Assembly: GCA_017590115.1 (NCBI GenBank)
Contig: JAGGNK010006448.1
Location: 2,773,987-2,837,986 of the forward strand
Reading direction: 5' to 3'
Length of the DNA: 64,000 nucleotides
Source: Montifringilla adamsi
Taxonomy: Eukaryota > Chordata > Aves > Passeriformes > Passeridae
Below, piece by piece: positions 11,901 through 22,030 of this stretch; positions within the stretch are counted from its first letter, which is position 1; every line of letters starts with the position of its first letter. Made by a program: the position numbers and the translations under genes. The notes under the pieces are model-generated. The model saw nothing but the letters and a program-made list of their open reading frames with translations. It was not told the origin of the DNA and searched no databases.

Positions 11901-12860
11901 ATGCAAACGCATTAGACTAATCACTCCCCTTTAGAAATGCCCATATTCTTCAACATCAAAGTCAAAATTTTCTTGGTTAGGACACCTTCTTAGGGCAAGC
12001 ATGCAGAACACAGTCCAGTGGGTGCCTGTTACAATGCAACACACAAAGAAATCTTTTAGTGTGGTCCTTTCTCTGATGTGCTTGGCTACCTCTCCAGACT
12101 GAATTTTCAAGTTTTCTCTTGACTTTTCTAGTTCAGAGGTTGAAGTGAGGTAACTAAATCAATATTTTAATTTAATTAGAAAGAAGACTGCTGACCAAAA
12201 CATCAAGCAGAATGCCACAGATTAACAATGGATGACATGAAAAAACAGAAACCCATTAAAATACTTTTGAATTAATTTGCCTTTCTATCTTTATGTAAAA
12301 TTAGCCTCTGGGCTTCATTTGAGAGAATTTTGGGTCTCTGAAAAAACTTAATGCATTAATTCAGTCTTTATAAGCCTAGGTGGTGGGAAATAAATATTTG
12401 AAATCAGTAAGCTGTTAGGACAAGTAGAGTCTCCAGTTATTAAAGACTGGAAGCCAGATCTGCAAATAGCTGCAATCAACTACCTGACAATGCTATTCTT
12501 CAAGAGTAGCTGTATGCTTGTAACTTCATATTCCTTTTATGTAATACTACTGTTGAGTCCAAGCTCATCCTAATTTTGCAGATGAAAATATTAACATGGG
12601 ATTTACACTTCTCTCAGTATCTTCCCAGTCAACATTTTCAGGTGTCTTTATGCACTACAGAATTTAGTGTGCAGTTTCTTACATGGGTATTAGGAAGTCT
12701 ACAGAGATGCTTCTCCATACACATCCTGATCTTTTGTCTACCAAGATGAGCAAAGCTGGACACGTTTCCACAAACTCTGCAGAGTTGACTTGAAGTAATC
12801 AAAAGCGAAGAAATCTTCACAGCAATGCAAGGCTGATGGTGACCAACTCCTGTCAAGAAG
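8920..12860. other. Intergenic sequence downstream of COMMD6, no gene seen
   Basis: Mostly AT-rich sequence lying 3' of COMMD6 and 5' of TBC1D4. Apart from a short 12-base tandem repeat at 9896-9929, I see no recognisable gene or mobile element. Part of it could be an extended COMMD6 3' UTR if the proximal poly(A) signal is bypassed. Confidence 0.5.
9896..9929. repeat. 12-base tandem repeat, about 2.8 copies
   Basis: The unit ATTTGTTGACTG is repeated in tandem and is followed by a C-rich stretch (CCCCACCCCACCCC). It is a short minisatellite with no evident function. Confidence 0.85.
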
Positions 12861-12892
12861 ACAAGGATACATACCTTGCTGAACAATGGCAC

Positions 12893-12898
12893 TTTATT
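12893..12898 (-). terminator. COMMD6: Probable COMMD6 poly(A) signal AATAAA
   Basis: TTTATT on the plus strand reads AATAAA on the minus strand, about 66 bases past the COMMD6 stop codon. It implies a very short 3' UTR of roughly 90-100 bases. Other AATAAA copies lie further downstream, so the site used is inferred. Confidence 0.6.
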
Positions 12899-12963
12899 CC
12901 CTATGCAGAACGGAAAGTTTACTTGATCTTCCTCCAACATGACACTGGAAATAAAAGTTCCCT

Positions 12964-13014
12964 TCAAACTGTTTCAAGAACAGATGCCATTTCCTTGAAC
13001 TGTCTGAAGAAGTT
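12964..13014 (-). CDS. COMMD6: COMMD6 coding exon 7 (last)
   Basis: Encodes NFFRQFKEMASVLETV and a TGA stop at 12966-12964, after a TTTTTAG acceptor. It corresponds to the human C-terminus NFYRQFKEIAAVIETV. A weak point is that exon 7 is more than 1 kb from exon 6, but phase and protein match leave little doubt. Confidence 0.92.
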   Translation of the reverse strand, partial: NFFRQFKEMASVLETV

Positions 13015-16000
13015 CTAAAAAGCAAGAATTGGGACAAACTGGGACAAGTTGCTTGAAGAAAAGCTCAAACTGCAGTTCAAACTAGTGTGTTAGACAAAAA
13101 ATACTGTCCATATTTCTCACTTTCAATGTACAGCTTGAACTGAAAACATCTGCTTTCTGTGGGCTGGTTGGCATTTGAACACATTAACTATGAAACCTAC
13201 AAAGGTGATGCCTTATTAGCATGGGCTTGCCTATTAATAGAAAAGATGCTACAAAAGAAGAAATACAAAGTAGCTCTCAAGCCATAAGAAATAAAGAAAT
13301 AAAAAAAACCACCACTTTCGCACATTAATGTTTCTACTCCCAGAAATAATCTAGACTTCTCAAATGTAGCATTCATTTAGTGAAGTAGCTGAACAACAAA
13401 TTATTAAATAGGCTTCAACCAGAATAAATACAACATTTCACAACACCCAAGGATTCAGAATATACTTCTCAAATTTCTGCCAATCAAATTCCAAGGATCT
13501 ATTTAAGTTTGAATGACATTCTAGGTGATGTATTGACCCTTTAAGAAGGAATGACAATACAAGGGCCATGTTTATGCAAAACTAAAGTAACATAAATTCA
13601 TAGATGGAGACATAGCAATTAAGAGTCAGTGATGATAAAGCAGACTGATCTCTATTTCTAATCATTAGCAATTGTTAGGCTTAAGCCAAATTTTAGATTT
13701 TGAGGCTGGAGAACAGCTCTGTAGATCAAAAACATTCTATGAACTTTTATTATAGCAGAATGATAGCTGGCAAGTTCTGAAAGACTTCATGTCTTTGGAT
13801 GTCAGTTTATTTGTAAGAGAAATGATCAATTACTGTTAAATTAACATTTTCAGCTAAGTGAGGTAGAACTCATTACTATGAAGTAAGTATTCTGTGTTTT
13901 AAATAGTTATTTAATGCTTCCTGTTTGCATGACTGTACGAGTAAACAAGCAGCACAAACATATGCATCAGGGTATACAGCTGACCCTCCCAACAATGGCA
14001 CTGATGTATTTAGGAGACTGAACATTCAAGTAACACTCACAACAGACCTTGAACTGTGGGATCGTCATTTCAAAAGACTTGTCTGTTATTTGTCCTGAAG
14101 GGTCAGCCACTGTTAGTGTCACTGTGACATATGGGTACTTCAGAGACCTGCAGGTGTCAGAGCTCATTGCAACTCCCAGTTTCCATTTCATATCTACAAA
14201 CTACAAAGATGAAAATAATTGGAAACAGTGTCAAAGAGAGAGATCTACCCCCCATGGCTACTCACTTGGAGGGACAGTTCACAGACAACACAGGACATCT
14301 AGAGATCTTATCCAAATATAAAACAAACTTAAACATTCAGGTATTATTGTGACTACAAATCATCTGCCCTTTCCTTTAACGGTGAACACATAAGCAATTC
14401 AGTAAGTTATTTCACTTTATCTGTTTTCCTTATTCAAGTACAATCAACAGGCAAGTACACTCTTAAAATTCTAGTAAGAGGAGTGTCCTGAACCAGGACA
14501 AGGAGCTTCAGCCACAGAGTTCACCCAGCTTGTATATCAGGCATGCGGGTTTTTGTCATGTTTTCTTCTTTTTAGAAGTTTCTAAATCAGAAGTTTCTAA
14601 GTCTAAACCAAATAATTCAGAATAGCAGTAACAGAGAAAAATTATGGCATTTCATAATTACATTTTAGATAAATCAAAGTAGATAACAGATACATTTCAG
14701 ACACGTAAGTTATAATTTTTAGCCTTTCATGAAGAAGAACCTTTAGAAGTTTATATCAAGCCTCAGAAAAAGATTCTCCTTTCGTAATTCTATACTCTTT
14801 TAAACTGCTGTCAAAAAAAAATCTTAAAACATAAACAGATTGCTACTTTTTCAAGCAAAAAGGGAATGCTGGAAACTGACAGAAAGTATCTTTAAAAATA
14901 ATGTTTAAATTTAAGGGAGACAAAGAATGAGCAGTTAAGTGCTGGTGTTAACAACTTTAAAGAACAATTTACACTTAAAAGAGATTTACATAATGAGCCA
15001 ATACAATGGTCTGCCAGACTGACTGCCATTCATCTTCCCTAAGAGTACTACACGACATGAATTTTTAAAAAGGTACAAAATGTGACTTTATCATCCAAAC
15101 AATATTAGAAAACTGTGCAGCATGCAGACAACCTTTATTGTATATGCTGCTTTATCTGAGTAGGTATTTGGCAACACGTAAATGTGCACACAGGGAGGAA
15201 AGCTTTCAGCAGCCTATCTACCTCTGCCTGCCTGACACAGGCAACACAATACAACACACACAGTGAGACACTGACATTTCTGAAATGTTCATCATCAGCT
15301 CGGCTGCACTTTGTCCTTTAGTTACCTGCCCCACTGTGGCCGTATTTCTTGCATCTTCTGACACAGCAATGGCTTTGCCCTGCTCATTCCACACGTGACG
15401 AATAACTTGAACTGCATGTTTTGGCAGAGTGCTGACACCACTGCCCAAGGTGGTGACGAGTTCCTCTGTAGAGAGGTTGTTTCTGGCTGCTGTGCTATAA
15501 TAGATACATCCAGAGATCACTGCATCAATTTAATTCTCCACCAATTTAATACAATTCCTCGTTTCACCCCAAAGAGACAGCTTTTATTTCCACTTTATGT
15601 GTACTTTAAAACAATTCAGCAGCCCGTGATTACTTTTTTTTCCAGAACGTTACTGATCTTTTGTATCTACGTGCAAAAAACAACACGATCTTAATATGTC
15701 TTAACATGCAGAGGCCTAGCTTTGCTGGGCTGGCACAACATCCTACATCAAACCAAAAATAGTCACAGCCTCCAAGCGCTGCAGCAACTGGAAGAAGGCA
15801 CAAGTCAGTGAGGGGTGTGTGAGTGTAGAGCAGGTAAGCAGTATCATTACTTTAGAAACAAGTCAATTTAATTAAACACTCAGCAGGTGGAATTCAAGTG
15901 CCGTCAAAAGTAAGGACTTCTAGGTCATGGTATAATGGGTACTAACAGGAGTCAAATGATGCCATGAACCCAACTGAAAAGGCAGCAAGTCTAAAGGAAA

Positions 16001-17844
16001 ACTGCCTCTTGATTTCCTCTACAGAAACAAGTAAACAAAAAATCCTACTCTATGTTCGCTCACGCAGGTTCACTCCTCTTAAAGAGGCATTAATACAAGA
16101 GAAAGTGAATTGGTCCTCCAAGTAGCATGGTTGAATATAACTTCAGACATTCTATTTTATAAACAGAAAAGTAGTATTTTAAATTTCTACTGGTGTATTT
16201 TCCTGAATTGTATTAATGTCACATAAAATGTTTAGATACTAGATATTGAAAGAACAAGCAAGATCTTGAAAATTTTATCTTTCTAAAAATAGAAAAAATT
16301 ATCAACTAAAAATACTACCTAAAAACTCAGCTCATGGCAGAATGCAATATTATAAGCTCTGTATCCTTCAAAAAGGCACCAATGCTGTTTTCTGATTTCC
16401 AAGAAACAAGAAGTTTTTAAAACACACTTTTTCCAGGCAAAGGCCCAGCTGACTTAGCTTTAAAAGTGAGCTTAACTTCCTCTATCTTGCCACTAGTTCT
16501 AGAGCTTGCAGACAGCATCTCGGAACCATTTCCTCTTTTTAAGTACAAAATGTGATACTATAAATAAAGTAACTACACTTTTTAATGACACAAGCTAAGC
16601 CCAAGCGTTCTTTTCTGTGTACTGAGACTTACAAACTTTTGCCCTTTTCACAATTCAGTTCATTTTATACTGGCATTTGATATAACTTTTCAGTACCACC
16701 ATTAAGCTGTGATGGAAGGAAAAAAGACATAGTGCAAAGTAAATTATTTTGTGCTTACCTAAATAGAAATGAAAGAGTGTTAGCTACTTTTGCCAGGTCA
16801 CCAATATTAATGTCAACCCCCGACGTTTGAATTCTCTAGAAACAAAATGTTCAAAGAATTACAAATAATAAATTACGCATTAGTAAAAGCATTTTTGTAT
16901 ACAGAAACACACAAATCAAGTTGGAAATGCTATCCTTAACAGCAGATTCAGGTACTGTTCTTGCTCACAAGGGCTGGTGTGCCAACTTACCTGACACAAT
17001 TCAGCTGTATTTATACCTGGGATCTTATGGTTCAGATGTTGAATTATTTGCTCACACTGTGAAAAAAAACATGTTTGAAGACATTGTTGATACAAAAATG
17101 GACAAGAAGAGTGAAGAGTGCAGAGTAAAGATTGAAGTAGTTGAAATGACTGATTTTAAAATTCCATCAAATCCAAGGAAAGAAAATTAACCAAATCAAG
17201 ACTTTAGTTTCTACCTCACTATTGCTAATTAACACACCAGTTTCATATTAACTGTTCAAGCATACACTACAGTAAACAACCCAAATGTTTTTAGACCAGT
17301 TACCTTGATATATCATTTAAATGACAGACAAAAATAGATGTTTAGAAGTCTTCTGTGATAAAAACATAAATTTAAATCAAACCCATTGCTCTTAACAGGA
17401 CTGATCTGTTTTATGAGTCAAGGTACCACATACCTAAGGTTCCCTTTAAAGCACACAAAAACCAGAAGAGCTTTTAAAAAAGGGCTTCCCGGAGTGCTAG
17501 GAGCCCTTCCCCATCCCATTTATCGCCCTACTCACCAGCTCTGCAAAAAAGTCTTGAGGTATTAAACGAATCTTATCTGCTGCACCACCACCATCTGAAA
17601 AACAGCAACGATCAGAAGCAAATAACTAAATAAAGTGTTACAGCAATAAATCCAATCTTTCTCTGAAAAACGCCTAGGCCACCATGCATGCATTAACCTT
17701 CGTTGAACTCAATCAATTTTAGCCTGCATGCCCCTCAGGAAAGCCCCGGCTGCCCGAGCTCCCACTCCCTCACCGCGGATCGCCCCCGCCCTCACCCAGC
17801 GCCCCCAGCGCCCTGGCCAGCGCGCCCGCGGAGCCGCCGGCCAT
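12964..17844 (-). CDS. COMMD6: COMMD6, COMM domain-containing protein 6 (7 coding exons, 207 aa)
   Basis: COMMD6 is a subunit of the COMMD ring of the Commander endosomal recycling complex and has been linked to NF-kB control. Coding exons on the minus strand are 17796-17844, 17536-17594, 16991-17056, 16759-16835, 15326-15494, 14048-14200 and 12964-13014. They total 624 bases and join in one frame through GT-AG introns. The C-terminal COMM domain (about residues 140-207) is clear: FVDMKWKLGVAMSSDTC, RSLKYPYV, ADPSGQ, FEMTIPQF, RQFKEMA and the end VLETV. It closely follows human COMMD6. The first 140 residues form an N-terminal helical region (IRLIPQDFFAEL, AARNNLSTEELVTTL) typical of full-length COMMD proteins, whereas the main human form, as I recall, is about 85 aa and lacks it. 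The start was chosen as the first ATG in the CpG island, with exon 1 ending at a consensus donor. The gene is head-to-head with UCHL3. Confidence 0.93.
14048..14200 (-). CDS. COMMD6: COMMD6 coding exon 6 (COMM domain core)
   Basis: 51 codons (residues 141-191) carrying most of the COMM domain, from FVDMKWKLG to TIPQFK. The acceptor is CTTTGTAG. An alternative AG seven bases further in would break the frame. The donor is GTCTGT, a poor match to the GTRAGT consensus, but the protein junction QFK/NFF matches human QFQ/NFY. Confidence 0.93.
15326..15494 (-). CDS. COMMD6: COMMD6 coding exon 5
   Basis: Completes a serine split from exon 4 and encodes residues up to 140: TAARNNLSTEELVTTL, then a stretch ending NTATVGQ. 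The acceptor is TATTATAG and the donor GTAACT. The region is helical in character and belongs to the N-terminal half that the short human isoform lacks. Confidence 0.9.
16759..16835 (-). CDS. COMMD6: COMMD6 coding exon 4
   Basis: Encodes RIQTSGVDINIGDLA and KVANTLSFLF (residues 59-83) plus two bases of the next serine codon. It is bounded by a TTTCTAG acceptor and a GTAAGC donor. Confidence 0.9.
16991..17056 (-). CDS. COMMD6: COMMD6 coding exon 3
   Basis: Exactly 22 codons (CEQIIQHLNHKIPG, INTAELCQ; residues 37-58) between a TTTCACAG acceptor and a GTAAGT donor. The plus-strand open frame across this exon is a shadow. Confidence 0.9.
17536..17594 (-). CDS. COMMD6: COMMD6 coding exon 2
   Basis: 59 bases encoding GGGAADKIRLIPQDFFAEL after completing an aspartate codon shared with exon 1. 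The acceptor is TTTTTCAG and the donor GTGAGT. Confidence 0.9.
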
Positions 17845-18085
17845 GGCGCCGCGCGCCCGCCGAGCCCCGCTTCCGCCACACAGCGCTCGCCGCGCTGATT
17901 GGGTCCGAGCGCCCCCAGAGCGAGGCAGCGGCAGCGGCGCCGCGCTGATTGGCTGCGGCGCGGGGAGCACGCGCTCGTCCCGCCCCGCTGCCGCTGCTCC
18001 CGCCCTCACGGAGCGGGATGCGGGAGTGGCCTCAGGAGGGTGGGAAGGGCAGAACCGCCCCGGAGGGAGGTTCGCTCGGTTGGCG
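17745..18085 (-). promoter_or_regulatory. COMMD6: COMMD6 CpG-island promoter with two inverted CCAAT boxes
   Basis: GC- and CpG-rich island around the COMMD6 start. Two copies of CCGCGCTGATTGG lie exactly 50 bases apart, with GATTGG at 17897-17902 and 17947-17952. On the COMMD6 sense strand these are CCAATC boxes about 55 and 105 bases upstream of the ATG, the usual position and spacing for NF-Y sites. The island ends where the CR1 begins. Confidence 0.75.
17796..17844 (-). CDS. COMMD6: COMMD6 coding exon 1
   Basis: The ATG at 17844-17842 lies in a CpG island in a GGCCATGG-like context. It encodes MAGGSAGALARALGAL plus the first base of the next codon, then a GTGAGG donor. The upstream frame is open into the neighbouring CR1, but this ATG is the first sensible start in the promoter island. 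Confidence 0.88.
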
Positions 18086-18158
18086 CAACACTTTGTTCGC
18101 TTAGAGTGGTTTGCTGACAGGCTTTTCGTGGTGGTCGTTGTCAAAGGCGCAGCTACGC

Positions 18159-18550
18159 AAATCATAGGACCACAGAATGCTAAGGGGTTGGAAGTGGCCC
18201 CACAGATCATCCAGCACACCTCCCACAAGACCAGGTTGTCCCATCCAACCTGATCTCGAGCATTTCTTGGATGGGATGTCCACAACCTCTCTGGGCAACA
18301 CATTCCAGTGCCTCACCACGTTTACAGTAAAGAATTTCTTCCTAATATCTAACCTAAATTTCCCCACTTTCAGCGTGTACCCACCTATTCCCCCGGGCCC
18401 TGTCACTATATTTCCTGAGGAAGCGTCCCTTTCTGGCTTCCATGTATGTCCCCTTCAGACACTGGAAGGTTGCCATGAGGTCTCCACACGACTTTTTGTT
18501 CTCTGGGCTGAACAGTTCCAGCTTCCTCAGCCTGTCTTCGCAGGGAGCTG
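18159..18550 (-). mobile_element. CR1 LINE 3' fragment, minus orientation
   Basis: Begins AATCATAGGACCACAGAATG, the reverse complement of the CR1 3' terminal repeat. It continues through recognisable CR1 blocks: CCACAACCTCTCTGGGCAAC, CATTCCAGTGCCTCACCA and CAGTAAAGAATTTCTTCCTAAT. The fragment is 5'-truncated, as most CR1 copies are. It lies about 300 bases upstream of COMMD6. Confidence 0.92.
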
Positions 18551-19394
18551 ATGCCTGTTCTGTGTGCGTGTTCCACACAGGGTAACTCGGTACCGAATGT
18601 CATGCTTTGTGCAGGCGAACTGTGGAATCAGCCCATACGCCTTCAATAAACTGTGTGGTTTGGGGGCGACTTGTGCAGGTAAACTTGTGTAGGTAAACAG
18701 CTTTATGGGGAAATAACCACCTTTTGTAAAACTACAAACAAGACTGTGTTCAATAAGCATTTCATATTGATATTAATGAAGTTCGGACTAAGGCAACACT
18801 AACCCTTCAGAAGTTTCACTTGTCAAAATAATATTTTTACACTTCTCTAGTATCAGTTTTACTTTTGTTTTTAGCATTTTTAAATATATATAGAGAGAAT
18901 GATGTTATAATCTCAGCAGATCTATTCTGAGACTGTGACAGTAGTAAAACATAACTCATCCCACAGTAGTGCTGACTTAATCTATGTATTTTCAGTAAGT
19001 ATTAATGAAAGAATTGATGCCTACATAACTTTGATCTAAGTTACAAGGTGCTTATATAGCTTGAGTTATGAGATACCAATATAACCTTAATCATGACTTT
19101 TTGTATATCAATATAACCTGATATATCTATATGACCTGATATATCTATATAACCTTAATCATGACTTTTTATATATCTATATAACCTGAATTATAGTTTT
19201 TTTGTTTGGTTGGTTTTTTTTTTGTTTGTTTGTTTGTTGGTTTTTTTTTTTTTTTACAATGTGATGCCAGTGTATGGTTAACTAGTTGCTTGATGCTGAA
19301 TGGACAAAAAAAGAAGAAAAAACTCACCAAGTGGGTAACTTTAGAGATTGATAAGTACAGCATTAATGAATAATTGGCTAGTACAAAGCCAATT
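18551..19394. other. Intergenic, AT-rich, with an imperfect tandem repeat
   Basis: No gene. It contains a diverged tandem repeat at 19081-19195 and a T/GTTT-rich simple stretch at about 19199-19255. The part from about 19260 may already belong to the LTR that follows. Confidence 0.5.
19081..19195. repeat. Imperfect AT-rich tandem repeat, 68-base period
   Basis: ATAACCTTAATCATGACTTT recurs at 19081 and 19149. Shorter ATATAACCTGATATATCT-like units lie in between and after. It is a local minisatellite-like expansion. Confidence 0.75.
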
Positions 19395-19810
19395 AGCCAC
19401 AGAACAAAGAATTTAGGCCAGTTCAGACCAGACAGACCACGGAACACCATAGCTGTGCATGCTCCAAAGACAAAGCTGAAAAGTTAACAAAGCTGAAATG
19501 TGAAGACCTTGGAAGCCTTAATCAAAGACCCCTGATAACCCCCAAACTGGGGAGACACAAGCGCAGTGCAAAAGAACGATCTAATAACCATGAGATCATA
19601 CTGTGTAAAATAGTTCTGCTGTGTATGTGATGATGTTGTAGTGACATAGTGACACTAAGCAACACTTACTGTATAAATACACCACAGCACTTGACAAAGG
19701 TGGGTGAGTTAGATGGAGAAATCCCCCTTACCACCTGCACTACAACAAACAAATACCTGCTCTATAGACATCAGTCTATGGGGATTTATTTCCAGCCTAT
19801 CTTTCAGGCA
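19395..19810 (+). mobile_element. Probable solo LTR of an avian endogenous retrovirus (family C)
   Basis: The block carries LTR-like landmarks in order: a dense non-coding segment (GGAACACCATAGCTGTGCAT), a TATA box (TATAAATA, 19672-19679), and a 3' segment with CTGCTCTATAGACATCA that ends TTTCAGGCA. It resembles a passerine LTR I remember, but I cannot place the 5' end and see no internal retroviral sequence. An unrelated promoter-like sequence is possible. Confidence 0.5.
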
Positions 19811-20384
19811 TCAGAATCTGTAACATGTTTCAGGAAAAGACTAGTCATTATGGAAGATGGTGAGTTTTTATGAGCTTTATACATTTATGACCTGTCTGAT
19901 CTTGGCCTCTCCCTTCTAAAGTATCTAATTAAGTGTGCAAATTTTGAGTTGTCTATGTTTTTACGACCTCATGGTTGTCAAAGTACTGGCAATGTATGCA
20001 TCACTGAGATCTGTCTCTGATGCTGAGGACTAAACAATCTCTTTGTTCTTAACTTACCTAGCTCTAATACATACTTTGTTATCTAGAGAACTTTACATAT
20101 TATTTTATATTACAATTTCATTAAGTCTCTCAGTAGAGCCCATAGCACTATAACTAATATTCATTATGGTACTTTTCTTTCTTACTTTCTATCTCCAACA
20201 AGTGGAGATGGGAGCTGAAGTTTAATATCTTGGTGGTTAGGTAATTACAAAATAATTTTCTGAAATTTTAAAATATTTTGGTTTTTTTTTTTTTTTCATT
20301 GGCAAATAAATATGCATTAAATTTTTTAATTTGGAACAGGAGGTCGTGAAATATGAATGGATTTTGGCTTGTCTGCCTATCTGT

Positions 20385-20645
20385 AGAAAAGAGGCTGACC
20401 CCAACCTGTCTACAATCTCTTTCCAAATAATTGCAGAGAGTGATAAGGTCCTCCCCAAGCATCCTTTTTTTTCCCCAGGTTAAGTAACCCCAGCTCCCTC
20501 AGCTGTGCCTCATAGGATGTTCTCTCCAGACCCTTCAACAGCTTTGTTGCCCTTCTCTGGATTCGCTCCAGCACCTCAATGTCCCTCCTGAAGGGCGGAT
20601 TCCAGAATGGACACAGTACTGGAGTGTGCCCTCACAAATGCCATT
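20385..20645 (-). mobile_element. CR1 LINE fragment, minus orientation
   Basis: CR1 blocks are visible: AGAGAGTGATAAGGTCCTCC-like text, CCCCAGCTCCCTCAGC, CCTTCTCTGGATTCGCTCCA and CACAGTACTGGAGTGTGCCC. The copy is interrupted by a T run and truncated at both ends. Confidence 0.88.
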
Positions 20646-20964
20646 ATGTGTTCCTTTATTTTTAGCCTTTCTGAAATAACTTGAAAGAAGGCATAACACT
20701 AAATCGGGTATGTGTACATATATAAAATATAATCACACTGTATATAGTATGTATGTATTAGATTGTGCTTTTTCTTAGCCAAAAGGCCAAGAAATGCCAT
20801 GTTTAATGGTCCTGAGATGGGAAGTATGATGGGATTTGTAGCTATAGAAGATAAATGTTTTTAATTGTGTTTAACACATCTTGCAGTAATTTTCAGCAAG
20901 ACATATGGGGACTTCACCACCCAAGTCCTTGCTGCTACACTGAGGTCTTCTCAGGCAAGATGAA

Positions 20965-21271
20965 GACGGGGAGCAGGCACTGATCTTTTCTCTCTGGGAA
21001 TCAGTGCTAGGACCTGAGGGGATGGCCTGAAGTTGTGTCAGAGGAGGTTTAGGTTAGATAACAGAAAAAGTTTCTTCATCCAGGGGGTGGTTGGGCACTG
21101 GAAGAGGCTCCCCGGGGACGTGGTCACAGCACCAGCCTGGCAGAGTTCAAGAATTCTGGACAATACTCTCAGGCGCATGGTGTGACTCTTGGGGAAGTCC
21201 TGTGCAGGGCGGGAGCTGAGCTCCATGATCTCTGTGGGTCCTTTCCAACTCAGACTATTCCGTGATTCTGT
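20965..21271 (+). mobile_element. CR1 LINE 3' end, plus orientation
   Basis: Typical CR1 3' sequence with AGGAGGTTTAGGTTAGATA, GGTGGTTGGGCACTGGAAGA, CATGGTGTGACTCTTGGGG and TGGGTCCTTTCCAACTCAGA, ending at the CR1 terminal motif GATTCTGTG. The insertion stops just before the UCHL3 CpG island. Confidence 0.92.
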
Positions 21272-21289
21272 GGCGTGGGGGTAATTTAC

Positions 21290-22030
21290 TGCCACTGCTG
21301 CTCAGCAGTTCCTCTGACTCCCTTTGTCCCGCCTCGCCCCTTGGCCTGCCCCGTCCCCCGCGAGCGTATTTCGCTGAACGCTGCCCATGCCTTCCCGCCG
21401 TGGTTCAGCTTAGCTGCTGAGGCCGCTTCGGGGGACCCGGGCTGCCGGGGCGCTTGGCGAGCGCTCCCGCCGCTCCGCCCTGCCCGTCTCCAGTCCCCGC
21501 CGTGCCCCGACACCGAGCGGCCGCGCCCCCCGGCGGCGGCGCGGGAGAGGAACCACCCGTTGCCCCGCTGGGAGAGTCCATTGCCGGGGGAGCCGAGAGG
21601 GCGGGGAGGGGGGAATCTCCCAGGCCTCGCCGCCCGGAGCGCTCCGGGGACGGACGGCGGCCACTGCCGGCGCGCCGCCTCGGCCATCTGTGCGAAGCGG
21701 CGCGGCGGTGCGGGCGGGCGCCGGGCGGGTGTTTCCTCCTTCGGCCGCCCCCCCTGCGAGGCGCGGCGCGGTGACGCGGCCCCGGGTCAGGGCTGAGGCG
21801 CGGCGGCACCGTGAGGCGCTGTCAGAGTCGCGCTGAGAGGGTCCGCCCAGCTCCGCACCGGGATCTGCCGCCGCCGCTGCCATGGAGCCCCATCGCTGGC
21901 TGCCCCTGGAGGCCAACCCCGACGTGAGTGCCCGGCCTGGGCAGTGGGGCACTGCCCGCCTGCTGTGGGGTTGGCGGGAGGATGGCGGAGGGGAGAGGGC
22001 AGAGGGCTCCGGGCCGCGCCGGACCTCATC
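21290..22030 (+). promoter_or_regulatory. UCHL3: UCHL3 CpG-island promoter
   Basis: About 740 bases of CpG-rich sequence from the end of the upstream CR1 to beyond UCHL3 exon 1. It contains several GC-box-like elements (for example CCGCCTCGCCCC near 21330) and no evident TATA box. Translation starts at 21882 in the context GCCGCTGCCATGG, an excellent initiation context. The long open frames on both strands here are consequences of GC richness. Confidence 0.8.
21882..21923 (+). CDS. UCHL3: UCHL3 coding exon 1
   Basis: Encodes residues 1-14 ([14 protein letters not shown]), followed by a GTGAGTG donor. It matches human [14 protein letters not shown]. The upstream CpG island supplies the promoter. 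Confidence 0.96.

Noticed and set aside
17703..18117. Plus-strand open frames opposite COMMD6 exon 1
   Set aside because: They are CpG-island shadows with no recognisable protein, and the minus-strand exon explains the region.
18101..18603. Open frames at 18101-18603 on both strands
   Set aside because: They fall in a 5'-truncated CR1 LINE fragment and do not correspond to an intact CR1 reverse transcriptase.
21275..22029. Overlapping open frames on both strands around the UCHL3 promoter
   Set aside because: They arise from high GC content. Only the 42-base exon 1 from 21882 fits a protein.
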